Program-made: the position numbers and the translations under genes | The notes under the pieces: generated by a model | What the model was told of the DNA's origin: nothing | Seen by the model: only the letters and a program-made list of their open reading frames with translations | Databases searched by the model: none | Assembly (NCBI RefSeq): GCF_016901815.1 | Contig: NZ_JACSNR010000007.1 | Location: 102,065 to 166,064 of the forward strand | Origin: Hydrogenoanaerobacterium saccharovorans | GTDB taxonomy: Bacteria; Bacillota; Clostridia; Oscillospirales; Ruminococcaceae | Reading direction: 5' to 3' | Length of the DNA stretch: 64,000 nt | Part shown: piece after piece, positions 44,480-52,286 of the stretch | How positions within the stretch are numbered: the first letter of the stretch is position 1 | Layout of the letters: each line of letters begins with the position of its first letter

Positions 44480-44510
44480 AAAGGACGGGGGTTCAATTCC
44501 CCCCGCCTTT
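44480..44510 (-). terminator. Terminator of recQ with a T-arm-like core
   Basis: On the minus strand AAAGGCGGGGG pairs with CCCCCGTCCTTT and runs into TTTTTTATC. Read on the plus strand, the core is GGGGG-TTCAATT-CCCCC, a 5-bp stem and 7-base loop that fits the tRNA/tmRNA T-arm consensus. See findings. Confidence 0.7.
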
Positions 44511-44519
44511 CTTGCTCTG

Positions 44520-46343
44520 TTACTTTTCTGCGCTTTTGCGGATCTCCTCCAGGAACAGACTGCCGAACCGCCGGAGTTTTACCTCTCCCACGCCCGGGAT
44601 TGCCAGAAACTCCGCTTCGGTGCGGGGTCTGGCTGCTGCCATCGCCCGCAGGGTGGCATCGCTGAAAATGGCATAAGCCGGGACGCCAGCCTTCCGGGCC
44701 TCAGCCATCCGCACACGGCGCAGGCTCTGGAACAGTGCCTCGTCCACCGGGCCGAACTCCTGCATCTTGTGGGCAGCCAGGCGCTCCTCGGGAATATGGC
44801 GGGTACGCATCCGCACTGTCTGACCCTGGAACAGCACCTTCCGTGCCAATGGCGTGGTAGTGACGGTGGAATGCTCCTGCCGTGCCTCCAGGTATCCCTG
44901 GCTCTCCAGCGCCGCAAAGTAGTCCTGCAGCCGGGCGGCTGGCTCCTGAAGGATTCCATAGGTACTGAGCTGATCCAGCCCCTTTTCCAGCAGGCGTTTC
45001 TCCTCGCTCCCCCGCAGAATCTGGATATAGCTGCTCCGCCCCAGGGAATAGCCCAGCAGTTTTTCCGCCCGCACTACACAGGAGAGGATCTTCTGTGCCT
45101 GCACCGTGATGTCCTCCTCCACAGTTTCTCCCAGGCAGCTGCCGCAGTTGCCGCACTGATCCGGCGCCTTCTCCCCGAAATACCGCAGCAGATAGGCCCG
45201 CAGACAGCCTCCGGTGCGGCAGTATCCCACCATCCGGTTAAGCCGTTGGAAATCCCGGGCTGTGATCCGCTTCTGTTCCTCCGGAGTCAGCTTTTCGTTT
45301 TCCTGGGAGTTCTCGATCATGAACCGTGCTGTGTTCACATCTCCCGGCGCATAGAGCAGAATGCAGTCTGCCGGCGAGCCATCCCGTCCGGCCCGCCCGG
45401 CCTCCTGATAATAGCTCTCCAGATCCCGGGGCATATTGTAATGAATCACATAGTTCACATTGGATTTGTCGATCCCCATGCCAAAGGCGTTGGTCGCGGC
45501 CATGATCCGCACCCGGTCGTAGAGAAAGTCCTCCTGACTGCGGTGGCGCTCCTCATCAGTAAGCCCCGCATGATAGCGGGCTGCGGCAAATCCATTGTGC
45601 ACCAGCAGCTCCTGGACCCGCTCCACATTTTTGCGGGTGGAACAGTAGACAATCCCGCTCTGATCCCGGCGCTTTTCCAGCAGTTCCAGCAGACAGGCAT
45701 CCTTGCTCCGGGGCTGGCGCACCTCGAAGAACAGATTGGGGCGGTCAAACCCGGTGATGACCTCCGCCGGATGCCGGAGTTCCAGCAGCCGCACAATATC
45801 CTGCCGCACCTGTTCGGTGGCAGTGGCGGTAAAAGCCCCCACCGGCGGGCGGCGGTCCAAGGTGCGGATAAACCCGGCGATGTCCAGGTAGCCGGGCCGG
45901 AAATCCTGTCCCCACTGGGATACGCAGTGCGCCTCATCCACTACGATCAGCGACAGTTCCAGCTCATGGATCATATCCAGAAAACTGTCCGCCGTGAGCC
46001 GTTCCGGCGCCACATAGAGCAGCTTATAGGCTCCGGCCTTCAGCCCCCGGAGCACTTCCCGCTGTGCGGCGGTGGTCTGGGAGGAGTTGAGGAATGCCGC
46101 CGGAAGTCCTGCCTGTTCCAGCGCCGTGACCTGATCCTTCATCAGGGAGATCAGCGGTGAGATCACCAGTGTCACCCCCGGAAGCAGCAGAGCCGGCAGC
46201 TGATAGCAGACCGATTTGCCGGCGCCGGTGGGCATGACGCCAAAGGCATCCCGTCCCGAAAGCAGGGCGTCCACCATGGTCTCCTGCCCCGGACGAAAGG
46301 CACTGTGTCCGAAATATTGCTTGAGTGCCGCAAGTTTCTCCAT
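44520..46343 (-). CDS. recQ: ATP-dependent DNA helicase RecQ
   Basis: A 3'-5' helicase of the RecF pathway, 607 residues. Motifs: FRPGQETMVDALL (motif 0), PTGAGKSVCYQLPALLL (Walker A), VVDEAHCVSQWGQDFRPGYL (DEAH and aromatic loop), GIVYCSTRKNVE, QEAGRAGRDG (motif VI), zinc cysteines within CRTGGCLRAYLLRY...CGNCGSC, a winged helix and a C-terminal HRDC domain (FLAIPGVGEVKLRRFG). It is monocistronic. Confidence 0.95.
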   Translation of the reverse strand: MEKLAALKQYFGHSAFRPGQETMVDALLSGRDAFGVMPTGAGKSVCYQLPALLLPGVTLVISPLISLMKDQVTALEQAGLPAAFLNSSQTTAAQREVLRGLKAGAYKLLYVAPERLTADSFLDMIHELELSLIVVDEAHCVSQWGQDFRPGYLDIAGFIRTLDRRPPVGAFTATATEQVRQDIVRLLELRHPAEVITGFDRPNLFFEVRQPRSKDACLLELLEKRRDQSGIVYCSTRKNVERVQELLVHNGFAAARYHAGLTDEERHRSQEDFLYDRVRIMAATNAFGMGIDKSNVNYVIHYNMPRDLESYYQEAGRAGRDGSPADCILLYAPGDVNTARFMIENSQENEKLTPEEQKRITARDFQRLNRMVGYCRTGGCLRAYLLRYFGEKAPDQCGNCGSCLGETVEEDITVQAQKILSCVVRAEKLLGYSLGRSSYIQILRGSEEKRLLEKGLDQLSTYGILQEPAARLQDYFAALESQGYLEARQEHSTVTTTPLARKVLFQGQTVRMRTRHIPEERLAAHKMQEFGPVDEALFQSLRRVRMAEARKAGVPAYAIFSDATLRAMAAARPRTEAEFLAIPGVGEVKLRRFGSLFLEEIRKSAEK

Positions 46344-46410
46344 CTTTTTCTCCCATCACAGAAAAAGACAGACGGAAAAGCCAGGCTTCCCCGTCTGTCC
46401 GTATCCAGTC

Positions 46411-47943
46411 CTATTTCTTTTCCCGATAGAATCCCATCATCAGCAGATGATAGTCGATTACATCGCAGGCCATGCTGCACAGACAGCGCAGTTCGGTCGG
46501 CTCCACTGCCGATACGCTCCAGGCCCGCTCGCCATTGGTGACATCCAGGATCGCACTGAACTCGCTGCGGCTCATAGCCCGTCCCCGGATGCTGTTGATT
46601 TTGATGTTCCGGGCATTCTTGATCTTATCCGAAACAGCGTCCTGCACCGCTTCCCAGAATGCCTCCACAATATCTGTGCCCACACCGGAGCTCAGACGCT
46701 TTTCGCCGCCCAGGGTGGATTCCATCATCACATGGGTGCGGTCATAATCGGTACCGGCGATCCGCTCGGTGAGCACCTTTACATCCTGAATGGTAAAGAC
46801 GCTGTTGACCTTTCCCAGTCCCCGCAGGATCTGCAGGGCAATGGAAACCTCCGTGGCATAACCCCGGTGATACTCCTTCCAGATATCCAGCGAAGTGATC
46901 AGATCCCGGGTGACCTTGTACCCCATCTTGTTCATCCGCTCGATCAGCACAGTCAGGGCATAGCTGGTCATCAGGTTCATCCGGCGGCTGTTGCCCACCA
47001 CTTCCGGATGCACCATATTGGCAGACCGGGAGTTGGGAATCATGGGGATTTCCTCGGCAAAGGCCAGGCGTCCCACATAAGGCATGGCAGGCGGTACGCT
47101 CACATCCATCTGATCGGCAATATACTCTGCCGCATGGGTCAGACGGTTGAGCTTCATATAGGGAATACAGCTGTATCCCATATTGATCTGCAGATTGGCG
47201 ATGGTTACTGCCAGGCTGATATTGCCATTGGGGCCTGTCCCCAGGAAACTGCCCTGGATATGCATGACGCCGCTCTTGGCAGCCACAACGGCATTGGAAT
47301 CGGCACAGCCAGAGGAATTGGCACACTGGATGCCGATCCGGCGGGTATGCTGCATCCGGGCTACATCAATGCCCGCAGTGATGTCATGGAACAGGGCATA
47401 ACCGCTGCTGTCGCAGAGGACAATCCGGTCCGCACCGGCAGAAGAAGCCGTTTTGATGACTTCCCGGGTGTAAGCCGAGGACGAAGAAAGGGAATCAAAG
47501 AAATTGTGTGCGTTGAAAATCACTGCCTTGCCCCGGGAACGGAACCAGGAGATCACCTGGGAGATCTGCCAGAGGTTTTCCTCCAGGCGCATCTTGCCCT
47601 CGTCCCGGATCACATATTCCGAGCATTCTCCTTCCACGCAGACTGTCTGGGCGTCCATTTCCAGGATCTTCAGTACCGCCGGTTCCATACCGATCCGCCG
47701 TCCGCAGTCTTTGGCCCGGATAAACGGCGTCAGAACCGCGCTCTCCAGCTGCAGTTCCAAAGCCTGTTTGAGGAAACGGTCATATTCCTCACTGTTCTCC
47801 GGAGTTCCGATATCGATATAAGTAATGCCCATGCTGTCCAGCATCCGTATGATCGCCAGACGCTCTTCCAGCTTGATGCCTTCACTGCCTTCAAAGGTTG
47901 CAAAACGCAGTGTGGTATCATAGGTTTCGATAATTTTATCCAA
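46411..47943 (-). CDS. Citramalate/isopropylmalate-synthase-like protein lacking metal-site residues
   Basis: A 510-residue DRE-TIM metallolyase homologue. The fold is preserved: IETYDTTLRFATFEGSEGIK at the start, VIFNAHNFFD, IQGSFLGTGPNGNISLA, YVGRLAFA, VVGNSRR and a C-terminal CimA/LeuA regulatory-like domain (LSSGVGTDIVEAFWEAVQDA). Key residues are gone: TLRDG is TLRFA, the IHAHND metal motif is IQCANS, and HKGGIH is replaced by EEIPMI. It is unlikely to be a normal citramalate synthase and may be a repurposed or regulatory paralogue. It starts at TTG 47943. Confidence 0.75.
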   Translation of the reverse strand: MDKIIETYDTTLRFATFEGSEGIKLEERLAIIRMLDSMGITYIDIGTPENSEEYDRFLKQALELQLESAVLTPFIRAKDCGRRIGMEPAVLKILEMDAQTVCVEGECSEYVIRDEGKMRLEENLWQISQVISWFRSRGKAVIFNAHNFFDSLSSSSAYTREVIKTASSAGADRIVLCDSSGYALFHDITAGIDVARMQHTRRIGIQCANSSGCADSNAVVAAKSGVMHIQGSFLGTGPNGNISLAVTIANLQINMGYSCIPYMKLNRLTHAAEYIADQMDVSVPPAMPYVGRLAFAEEIPMIPNSRSANMVHPEVVGNSRRMNLMTSYALTVLIERMNKMGYKVTRDLITSLDIWKEYHRGYATEVSIALQILRGLGKVNSVFTIQDVKVLTERIAGTDYDRTHVMMESTLGGEKRLSSGVGTDIVEAFWEAVQDAVSDKIKNARNIKINSIRGRAMSRSEFSAILDVTNGERAWSVSAVEPTELRCLCSMACDVIDYHLLMMGFYREKK

Positions 47944-47992
47944 AAAGACCGCACCTCACATTTTCTCTTGAGTGTACTGTTCGTATATCTAT

Positions 47993-48021
47993 ATCATAGT
48001 CAGTCGTTCACAAATTGTCAA
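47993..48021 (-). promoter_or_regulatory. Promoter of the citramalate-synthase-like gene
   Basis: On the minus strand TTGACA (48016-48021), 17 bases, TATGAT (47993-47998). The rest of 48022-48205 shows no gene. Confidence 0.75.
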
Positions 48022-48205
48022 CAAATCACAAACAACACCCACTTCTTTTCTACATAGCACATAAAATTGTTGAGAAAATTTCTACTGACTCCCCTTTGGA
48101 ATATCCAATCTGCACAAGTACTGCCTGCTACAAATTGTAATAAATTTCCCTGCCTTCTGCCCTGCCGGCACAGGGTCTTTCCAGGACTTCCCTGCCCCAC
48201 GATAC

Positions 48206-48236
48206 AAAAAGAGCCCTCCCCGAAAGAGGAGGACTC
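48206..48236 (-). terminator. Terminator of the flavin reductase gene
   Basis: On the minus strand GAGTCCTCC pairs with GGAGGGCTC and is followed by TTTTT. Confidence 0.8.
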
Positions 48237-48253
48237 CCGATTCTGAACCAGGC

Positions 48254-48820
48254 TTATTTCTTCAGCTTCAGACCATCCTGGAAGGCTTCGCCCACCCGTT
48301 CGGTCACTCTGTAATAGCCATGGGTATAGGGATCAAAGGCAATGGCATTGACCTTGGACATATCGATTCTGCCATCCGTCATGACTTTTTCGTCCGCTGT
48401 GACATTCACGACCTTGCCAACGACGCCGCATCCATATTTACCGTCCTGGTACTCAATGAACTCGCATTCCAGGCAGATCGGGAACTCCTGGATCACCGGC
48501 GCATCCACCAGTTCCGCCTTAGCGGCAGTCAGACCGCTCCGGGCAAACTTATCCGGAACCCGATTGCCGGATTCTACGCCAAAGTAATCCGCTTCCACCA
48601 GATGTGCGGCATCTGCAATGCTCACAGTAAATGCACCCCGGGCCTTGATGTTCTTCACAGTTTTATGGCTTTCGGTCAGATTCAGGACTACGGTATCCCG
48701 TTCCTGCATCGTTCCCCATGCAGCATTCATGACATTGACGCTGCCATCCTCATTATAGGTTGCCACCATCAGGACCGGCATGGGAAAAATACCTTCTGTG
48801 ATGTTCAGTTTGGTTCTCAT
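48254..48820 (-). CDS. Flavin reductase family protein (FMN-binding)
   Basis: A 188-residue flavin reductase-like (split-barrel) protein: FPMPVLMVATYNEDGSVNVM, AAWGTMQERDTVVLNLTESH and TVKNIKARGAFTVSIAD, then CLECEFIEY. It likely binds FMN and passes electrons from NAD(P)H or ferredoxin to an acceptor. It is divergent from an HxlR regulator, a redox- or thiol-responsive pairing seen often for such genes. Confidence 0.88.
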   Translation of the reverse strand: MRTKLNITEGIFPMPVLMVATYNEDGSVNVMNAAWGTMQERDTVVLNLTESHKTVKNIKARGAFTVSIADAAHLVEADYFGVESGNRVPDKFARSGLTAAKAELVDAPVIQEFPICLECEFIEYQDGKYGCGVVGKVVNVTADEKVMTDGRIDMSKVNAIAFDPYTHGYYRVTERVGEAFQDGLKLKK

Positions 48821-48844
48821 AGCATCTTCTCCTCACAAAATGAA

Positions 48845-48919
48845 TTGACAGGTTCCTAGGTCCTTGCCTATAATTATAGCTGTATGAGAATGAAATTCAA
48901 GTACTGTCAATTAAGACAG
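48845..48919. promoter_or_regulatory. Overlapping divergent promoters and HxlR operator
   Basis: Plus strand: TTGACA (48845-48850), 18 bases, TATAAT (48869-48874), for hxlR. Minus strand: TTGAAT (48895-48900), 16 bases, TATAAT (48873-48878), for the reductase. The two -10 boxes share the palindrome CTATAATTATAG. An inverted repeat CTGTCAATTAAGACAG (48904-48919) lies between the promoters and hxlR. Confidence 0.7.
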
Positions 48920-48942
48920 GTGCTATCTGTGAGGAAAGTATT

Positions 48943-49281
48943 ATGATCCGCAATTACATCGAAAATGCCAACTTTGAGGATACCGGATTCCACTATACGC
49001 TGTCGCTGATCTCCGGCAAACACAAGATGGTGATCCTCTACTGCCTGATGGAATTTCAGGTTGTCCGGTTCAATGAGCTGAAACGGTACCTGAAAAATAT
49101 ATCCGACAAGACCCTCAGCACCAATCTGAAAGAACTGGAAGCGGATGCGCTGATTGTCCGAACCGAATACCCCCAGATTCCTCCCAAAGTGGAGTACACT
49201 CTGAGTGAGCGGGGCAAATCCCTGATGGCGGTACTGGATCAGCTGTGTGTCTGGGGCGAGAACAACCGACCCGAAACCTGA
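48943..49281 (+). CDS. HxlR-family regulator
   Basis: A 112-residue winged-helix regulator: TLSLISGKHKMVILYCLMEF, RFNELKRYLKNISDKTLSTN and LKELEADALIVRTEYPQIPP then KVEYTLSERGKSL, the full HxlR signature. The cysteines in its C-terminal part (LCVWGEN; YCLM) may sense thiol stress. GAGGAAAG precedes the ATG. It probably controls the divergent flavin reductase. Confidence 0.9.
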   Translation: MIRNYIENANFEDTGFHYTLSLISGKHKMVILYCLMEFQVVRFNELKRYLKNISDKTLSTNLKELEADALIVRTEYPQIPPKVEYTLSERGKSLMAVLDQLCVWGENNRPET

Positions 49282-49411
49282 TTCCCTCCCCTTTTCCGGA
49301 CTGAGTGAAGTCTGTGAGCTGGATAAGGGCTTCCCTGATTTTGCTCCCTATACATTCCATACGAATTATGGTATACTGAACCCAGACTGATTCGACAGGA
49401 GTGGTGATCCT

Positions 49412-50068
49412 ATGACAAAAAAAGAACGCGCACTGCTGGCTATTGAACTGCTCAAGCAGGTATATCCTGACGCGATCTGTTCGCTGGACTATGAAAAGCC
49501 CCATGAGCTGCTGATTTCCACCCGGCTGGCTGCCCAGTGCACCGATGCCCGGGTCAATATTGTAACCAAGGATCTGTATCAGAAGTACCAGAGCCTGGAG
49601 GATTTCGCATCGGCGGATCTTGCTGAACTGGAGGAGATGGTGCGTCCCTGCGGATTCTATCACACCAAAGCCAAGGATATCATCGCCATGTCCCAGATGC
49701 TGCTGGACCAGTATGACGGCGTTCTGCCTGACACTGTGGAAGAGCTGACCAAGCTGCCGGGTGTAGGCCGGAAAACTGCCAACCTGATTGTGGGCGACAT
49801 CTACCACAAGCCCGCCATCGTATGCGACACCCACTGCATCCGCATTACCAACCTGCTGGGGCTCACCACCGGAAAAGATCCGGCAAAGGTGGAAGATCAG
49901 CTGCGCAAGCTGCTTCCTCCGGAGGAATCCAATGACTTCTGCCACCGCACCGTACTGTTCGGTCGGGAATACTGCAAAGCCCGAGCGCCCCGCTGTGAGG
50001 AATGTCCCATTTCCGCCGCCTGCAAGCATTATGCGGACACACATAAGTCCCCCCGCCCTTCCGACTGA
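49412..50068 (+). CDS. nth: Endonuclease III
   Basis: A bifunctional DNA glycosylase/AP lyase for oxidised pyrimidines, 218 residues. The helix-hairpin-helix LPGVGRKTANLIV carries the catalytic Lys, VCDTHCIRITNLLGL carries the catalytic Asp, and the 4Fe-4S cluster is CKARAPRCEECPISAAC (C-x6-C-x2-C-x5-C). It starts with MTKKERALLAIELLKQVYPD. It is monocistronic with a clear terminator. Confidence 0.95.
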   Translation: MTKKERALLAIELLKQVYPDAICSLDYEKPHELLISTRLAAQCTDARVNIVTKDLYQKYQSLEDFASADLAELEEMVRPCGFYHTKAKDIIAMSQMLLDQYDGVLPDTVEELTKLPGVGRKTANLIVGDIYHKPAIVCDTHCIRITNLLGLTTGKDPAKVEDQLRKLLPPEESNDFCHRTVLFGREYCKARAPRCEECPISAACKHYADTHKSPRPSD

Positions 50069-50094
50069 GCCATCTGAACCAAACTGTCATATGA

Positions 50095-50138
50095 AAAAAG
50101 ATCCGGGTCACCTGTCTGCGGCAGCCCGGATCTTTTTA
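50095..50138 (+). terminator. Terminator of nth
   Basis: AAAAAGATCCGGG pairs with CCCGGATCTTTTT. It also suits the minus-strand ydbC gene. Confidence 0.85.
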
Positions 50139-50156
50139 TTGCATATTGTGTTCCAA

Positions 50157-50417
50157 TCAGAACTCGTCCATGGGTTCAATGGGCATTTCATCAGCATTTT
50201 CGTCGAAGTTTGCCATTGTATCCAGAATCATCTGCATTTCTTCCTTGCTCAGGGTAACACCCTTACCCATACGGGAATGCTCCGGAGCCCATTCACGGAT
50301 ATCGAACTTGGGTTCCCGGTCATTCCAGCTCACCAGATTGAGTTCCTTGGTCCAGCCTCTGGCACTTTCGGACAGCACACAGATCTCCTGGACAATCTCA
50401 TATTTGATTTCAGCCAT
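50157..50417 (-). CDS. ydbC: PC4/YdbC-family ssDNA-binding protein
   Basis: An 86-residue protein, MAEIKYEIVQEICVLSESAR then GWTKELNLVSWNDREPKFDI and REWAPEHSRMGKGVTLSKEE, the signature of bacterial YdbC/PC4 proteins, which bind single-stranded DNA as dimers through a beta-sheet. It ends in an acidic tail. It lies just downstream of yebC on the same strand, possibly cotranscribed. Confidence 0.9.
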   Translation of the reverse strand: MAEIKYEIVQEICVLSESARGWTKELNLVSWNDREPKFDIREWAPEHSRMGKGVTLSKEEMQMILDTMANFDENADEMPIEPMDEF

Positions 50418-50458
50418 AGCACAGCCGCCTTTCTCTACTTATATAAAAGAGGGAAAAA

Positions 50459-51193
50459 TCAGTCCTCATCCGGCATATCCCAGTTATGCCATACATTCTG
50501 GACATCATCGTTATCTTCCAGCATTTCCAGCAGCTTCTGCATCTTGGTGATGGATTCCTCATCGGTCAGCTTGACTGTGGTGGAAGGTACATATTCCAGC
50601 TCAGCCGATACAAAAGTATAACCCTTTGCCATCAGTGCATCACGGACTGCATCAAAATCTTCCGGACTGGTAGTGATTTCAGCAGCACCATCGGTATAGC
50701 TGAAATCTTCCGCGCCTGCTTCCAGACAATCGTCCATCAGCTTTTCCTCAGTGAGGTCCTCATCTTCGATTACCATGACGCCCTTATGCTCAAACATGAA
50801 GGATACACAGCCGCTCTGACCCAGGCCGCTGCCGAACTTATCAAAGTAATGACGCACATCTGCAGCAGTACGGTTGCGGTTATCGGTCAGGGCCTCTACC
50901 ATAACAGCAATGCCGCCCAGGCCATAACCTTCATAGGTGATCTCAAAGAAATCGCTCTTATCGCTGTCTGCCACTGCCTTTTTGATGGCACGGTCAATGT
51001 TATCATTGGGAACATTGTTTGCCTTGGCCTTGGCAATGATCTCACGCAGCTTACCATTGCTGTTCGGGTCAGGACCTCCCTCCTTGATCGCAACTGCCAT
51101 CTCGCGGCCCAGCTTTGTAAAGATCTTGGCACGCTGACCATCAGTCTTTTCCTTCTTGCGCTTGATATTATTCCATTTCGAATGTCCTGACAT
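50459..51193 (-). CDS. yebC: YebC/PmpR-family protein
   Basis: A 244-residue YebC-family protein, MSGHSKWNNIKRKKEKTDGQ, with GREMAVAIKEGGPDPNSNGK, EGYGLGGIAVMVEALTDNRN and the C-terminal segment KLLEMLEDNDDVQNVWHNWD. The family has been described as a DNA-binding regulator and, more recently, as a translation factor that helps ribosomes at polyproline stretches. The start motif is unmistakable. Confidence 0.95.
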   Translation of the reverse strand: MSGHSKWNNIKRKKEKTDGQRAKIFTKLGREMAVAIKEGGPDPNSNGKLREIIAKAKANNVPNDNIDRAIKKAVADSDKSDFFEITYEGYGLGGIAVMVEALTDNRNRTAADVRHYFDKFGSGLGQSGCVSFMFEHKGVMVIEDEDLTEEKLMDDCLEAGAEDFSYTDGAAEITTSPEDFDAVRDALMAKGYTFVSAELEYVPSTTVKLTDEESITKMQKLLEMLEDNDDVQNVWHNWDMPDED

Positions 51194-51306
51194 GGTCTCA
51201 ACCTTTCTATATGATAAAGTGAAAAAAATCCCTTAATAGCTTATCACAAATCCATTGTCAATTCAAGGGCAAGCCTCCATTTAACCCCCAGTCCATGCGG
51301 AAATCA

Positions 51307-51335
51307 TTGACTTTACAGCTGTGAAATGCTATAAT
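51307..51335 (+). promoter_or_regulatory. Promoter of tRNA-Thr
   Basis: TTGACT (51307-51312), 17 bases, TATAAT (51330-51335), 16 bases before the tRNA 5' end. Confidence 0.85.
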
Positions 51336-51351
51336 TTGAGGGCAATTTTAT

Positions 51352-51427
51352 GCTAGTGTAGCACAGTCGGTAGTGCAGCTGATTCGTAATCAGCAGGTCG
51401 CGCGTTCAAGTCGCGTCACTAGCTCCA
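51352..51427 (+). tRNA. tRNA-Thr(CGU)
   Basis: The acceptor arms GCTAGTG/CACTAGC pair fully. The anticodon stem is GCTGA/TCAGC with loop TTCGTAA, anticodon CGT at 51385-51387, reading ACG (Thr). The T-arm is CGCG with TTCAAGT, and CCA is encoded (51425-51427). An accessory block with an integrase starts right after it, so its 3' end may be an attachment site. Confidence 0.95.
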
Positions 51428-51466
51428 AAAAATCCCCGTAAACGGCTTGTTTACGGGGATTTTTTC
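51427..51466 (+). terminator. Terminator after tRNA-Thr
   Basis: AAAAATCCCCGTAAAC pairs with GTTTACGGGGATTTTTT. Confidence 0.9.
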
Positions 51467-51539
51467 TATCTCGATGTGGGTGCTGTCGGGCCCTGACTCA
51501 CACCCTGACCCACAAGCGGAAATATCCCGAAACGATTAG

Positions 51540-51580
51540 AAATCCCCGGAGAGCAGGCGAAACCAACTCTCCGGGGATTT
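51540..51580 (-). terminator. Terminator of the SLOG gene
   Basis: AAATCCCCGGAGAG pairs with CTCTCCGGGGATTT. It lies just past the stop of the 51593 gene. The short interval 51467-51539 contains GTGGGT...ACCCAC symmetry and no gene. Confidence 0.8.
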
Positions 51581-51592
51581 TCGTTTGTGATT

Positions 51593-51928
51593 CTATGGCT
51601 GCTGCCGGTAAACAGTTACTTTCTTACCCTGCTTTCTGCACTCCTCAATGACAAATCGGGTACCGTGGGACTGCCCGTCCCAGAAGGCAATTACCTCGTC
51701 CGCATAACGGATGATCTCTAAATTTCGCCGCAGCGGTGCGCTGCGTCCATACCGCGGATAGTCCGGCAGGAATTCGGTCAGCTTTAGTCCTTCCCGTTGA
51801 GCATACTCTCTGGCACAGCTGTCAATCCCCTTCGCCCCACCAGATACGATCTCAGTCACATCCTGGAGCAGATATTCTTCCAGGTTCTGAATGGTCAGGT
51901 TTCTTGACCCTATTACTGCTACTTTCAT
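51593..51928 (-). CDS. SLOG/DUF2493-family protein
   Basis: An 111-residue Rossmann-like protein: MKVAVIGSRNLTIQNLEEYL, then EIVSGGAKGIDSCAREYAQR, EFLPDYPRYGRSAPLRRN and DEVIAFWDGQSHGTR. GSRN and GGAKGID are the nucleotide-binding loops of SLOG (DprA/LOG-like) proteins, which bind nucleotides or nucleotide-derived signals. Such genes occur on phages and integrative elements; the job here is unknown. Two ATGs (51931, 51928) are in tandem; AGGTGG is just upstream. Confidence 0.8.
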   Translation of the reverse strand: MKVAVIGSRNLTIQNLEEYLLQDVTEIVSGGAKGIDSCAREYAQREGLKLTEFLPDYPRYGRSAPLRRNLEIIRYADEVIAFWDGQSHGTRFVIEECRKQGKKVTVYRQQP

Positions 51929-52051
51929 CATTCCACCTCAAAAAACTATGCGTCATTTTTATGTCATATTACCACCATTTCTGTTTTGACGCAATAATAC
52001 CACTATAATTAAGTCATAATAATGCTATTATGATGGTAGTGAGGCGTACAA

Positions 52052-52228
52052 ATGACTGATAAGCTTTTGAGATATACTCTGCGTGTTGACCGTGTTCTGT
52101 TCCAGAAATTCCGCTATATTGCAGAATCCGAAGGGCGCTCTGCAAATAAGGAGATTGAGCAATACCTGAAGAAGCGTGTTGCCGAATACGAAAGTGAGTT
52201 CGGCACAATTGAAATTGAAAATAACTGA
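52052..52228 (+). CDS. Arc/CopG-like small DNA-binding protein
   Basis: A 58-residue protein beginning MTDKLLRYTLRVDRVLFQKF, then RYIAESEGRSANKEIEQYLK: an N-terminal beta strand followed by two helices, the ribbon-helix-helix pattern of Arc-type repressors on conjugative elements. GTGAGG precedes the ATG. It is divergent from the SLOG gene with TACCAC-type repeats between them (51940-52035), and lies just downstream of the converging integrase. Confidence 0.75.
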   Translation: MTDKLLRYTLRVDRVLFQKFRYIAESEGRSANKEIEQYLKKRVAEYESEFGTIEIENN

Positions 52229-52286
52229 TTTTGTATGAAATAATTTATAAAAGCACCGGAGAGGTTTTCTCTCGGGTGCTTTTTCT

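Noticed and set aside
44441..44510. A complete tmRNA or tRNA gene
   Set aside because: Only the T-arm-like hairpin is present; no 5' acceptor partner, D-arm or CCA end can be folded.
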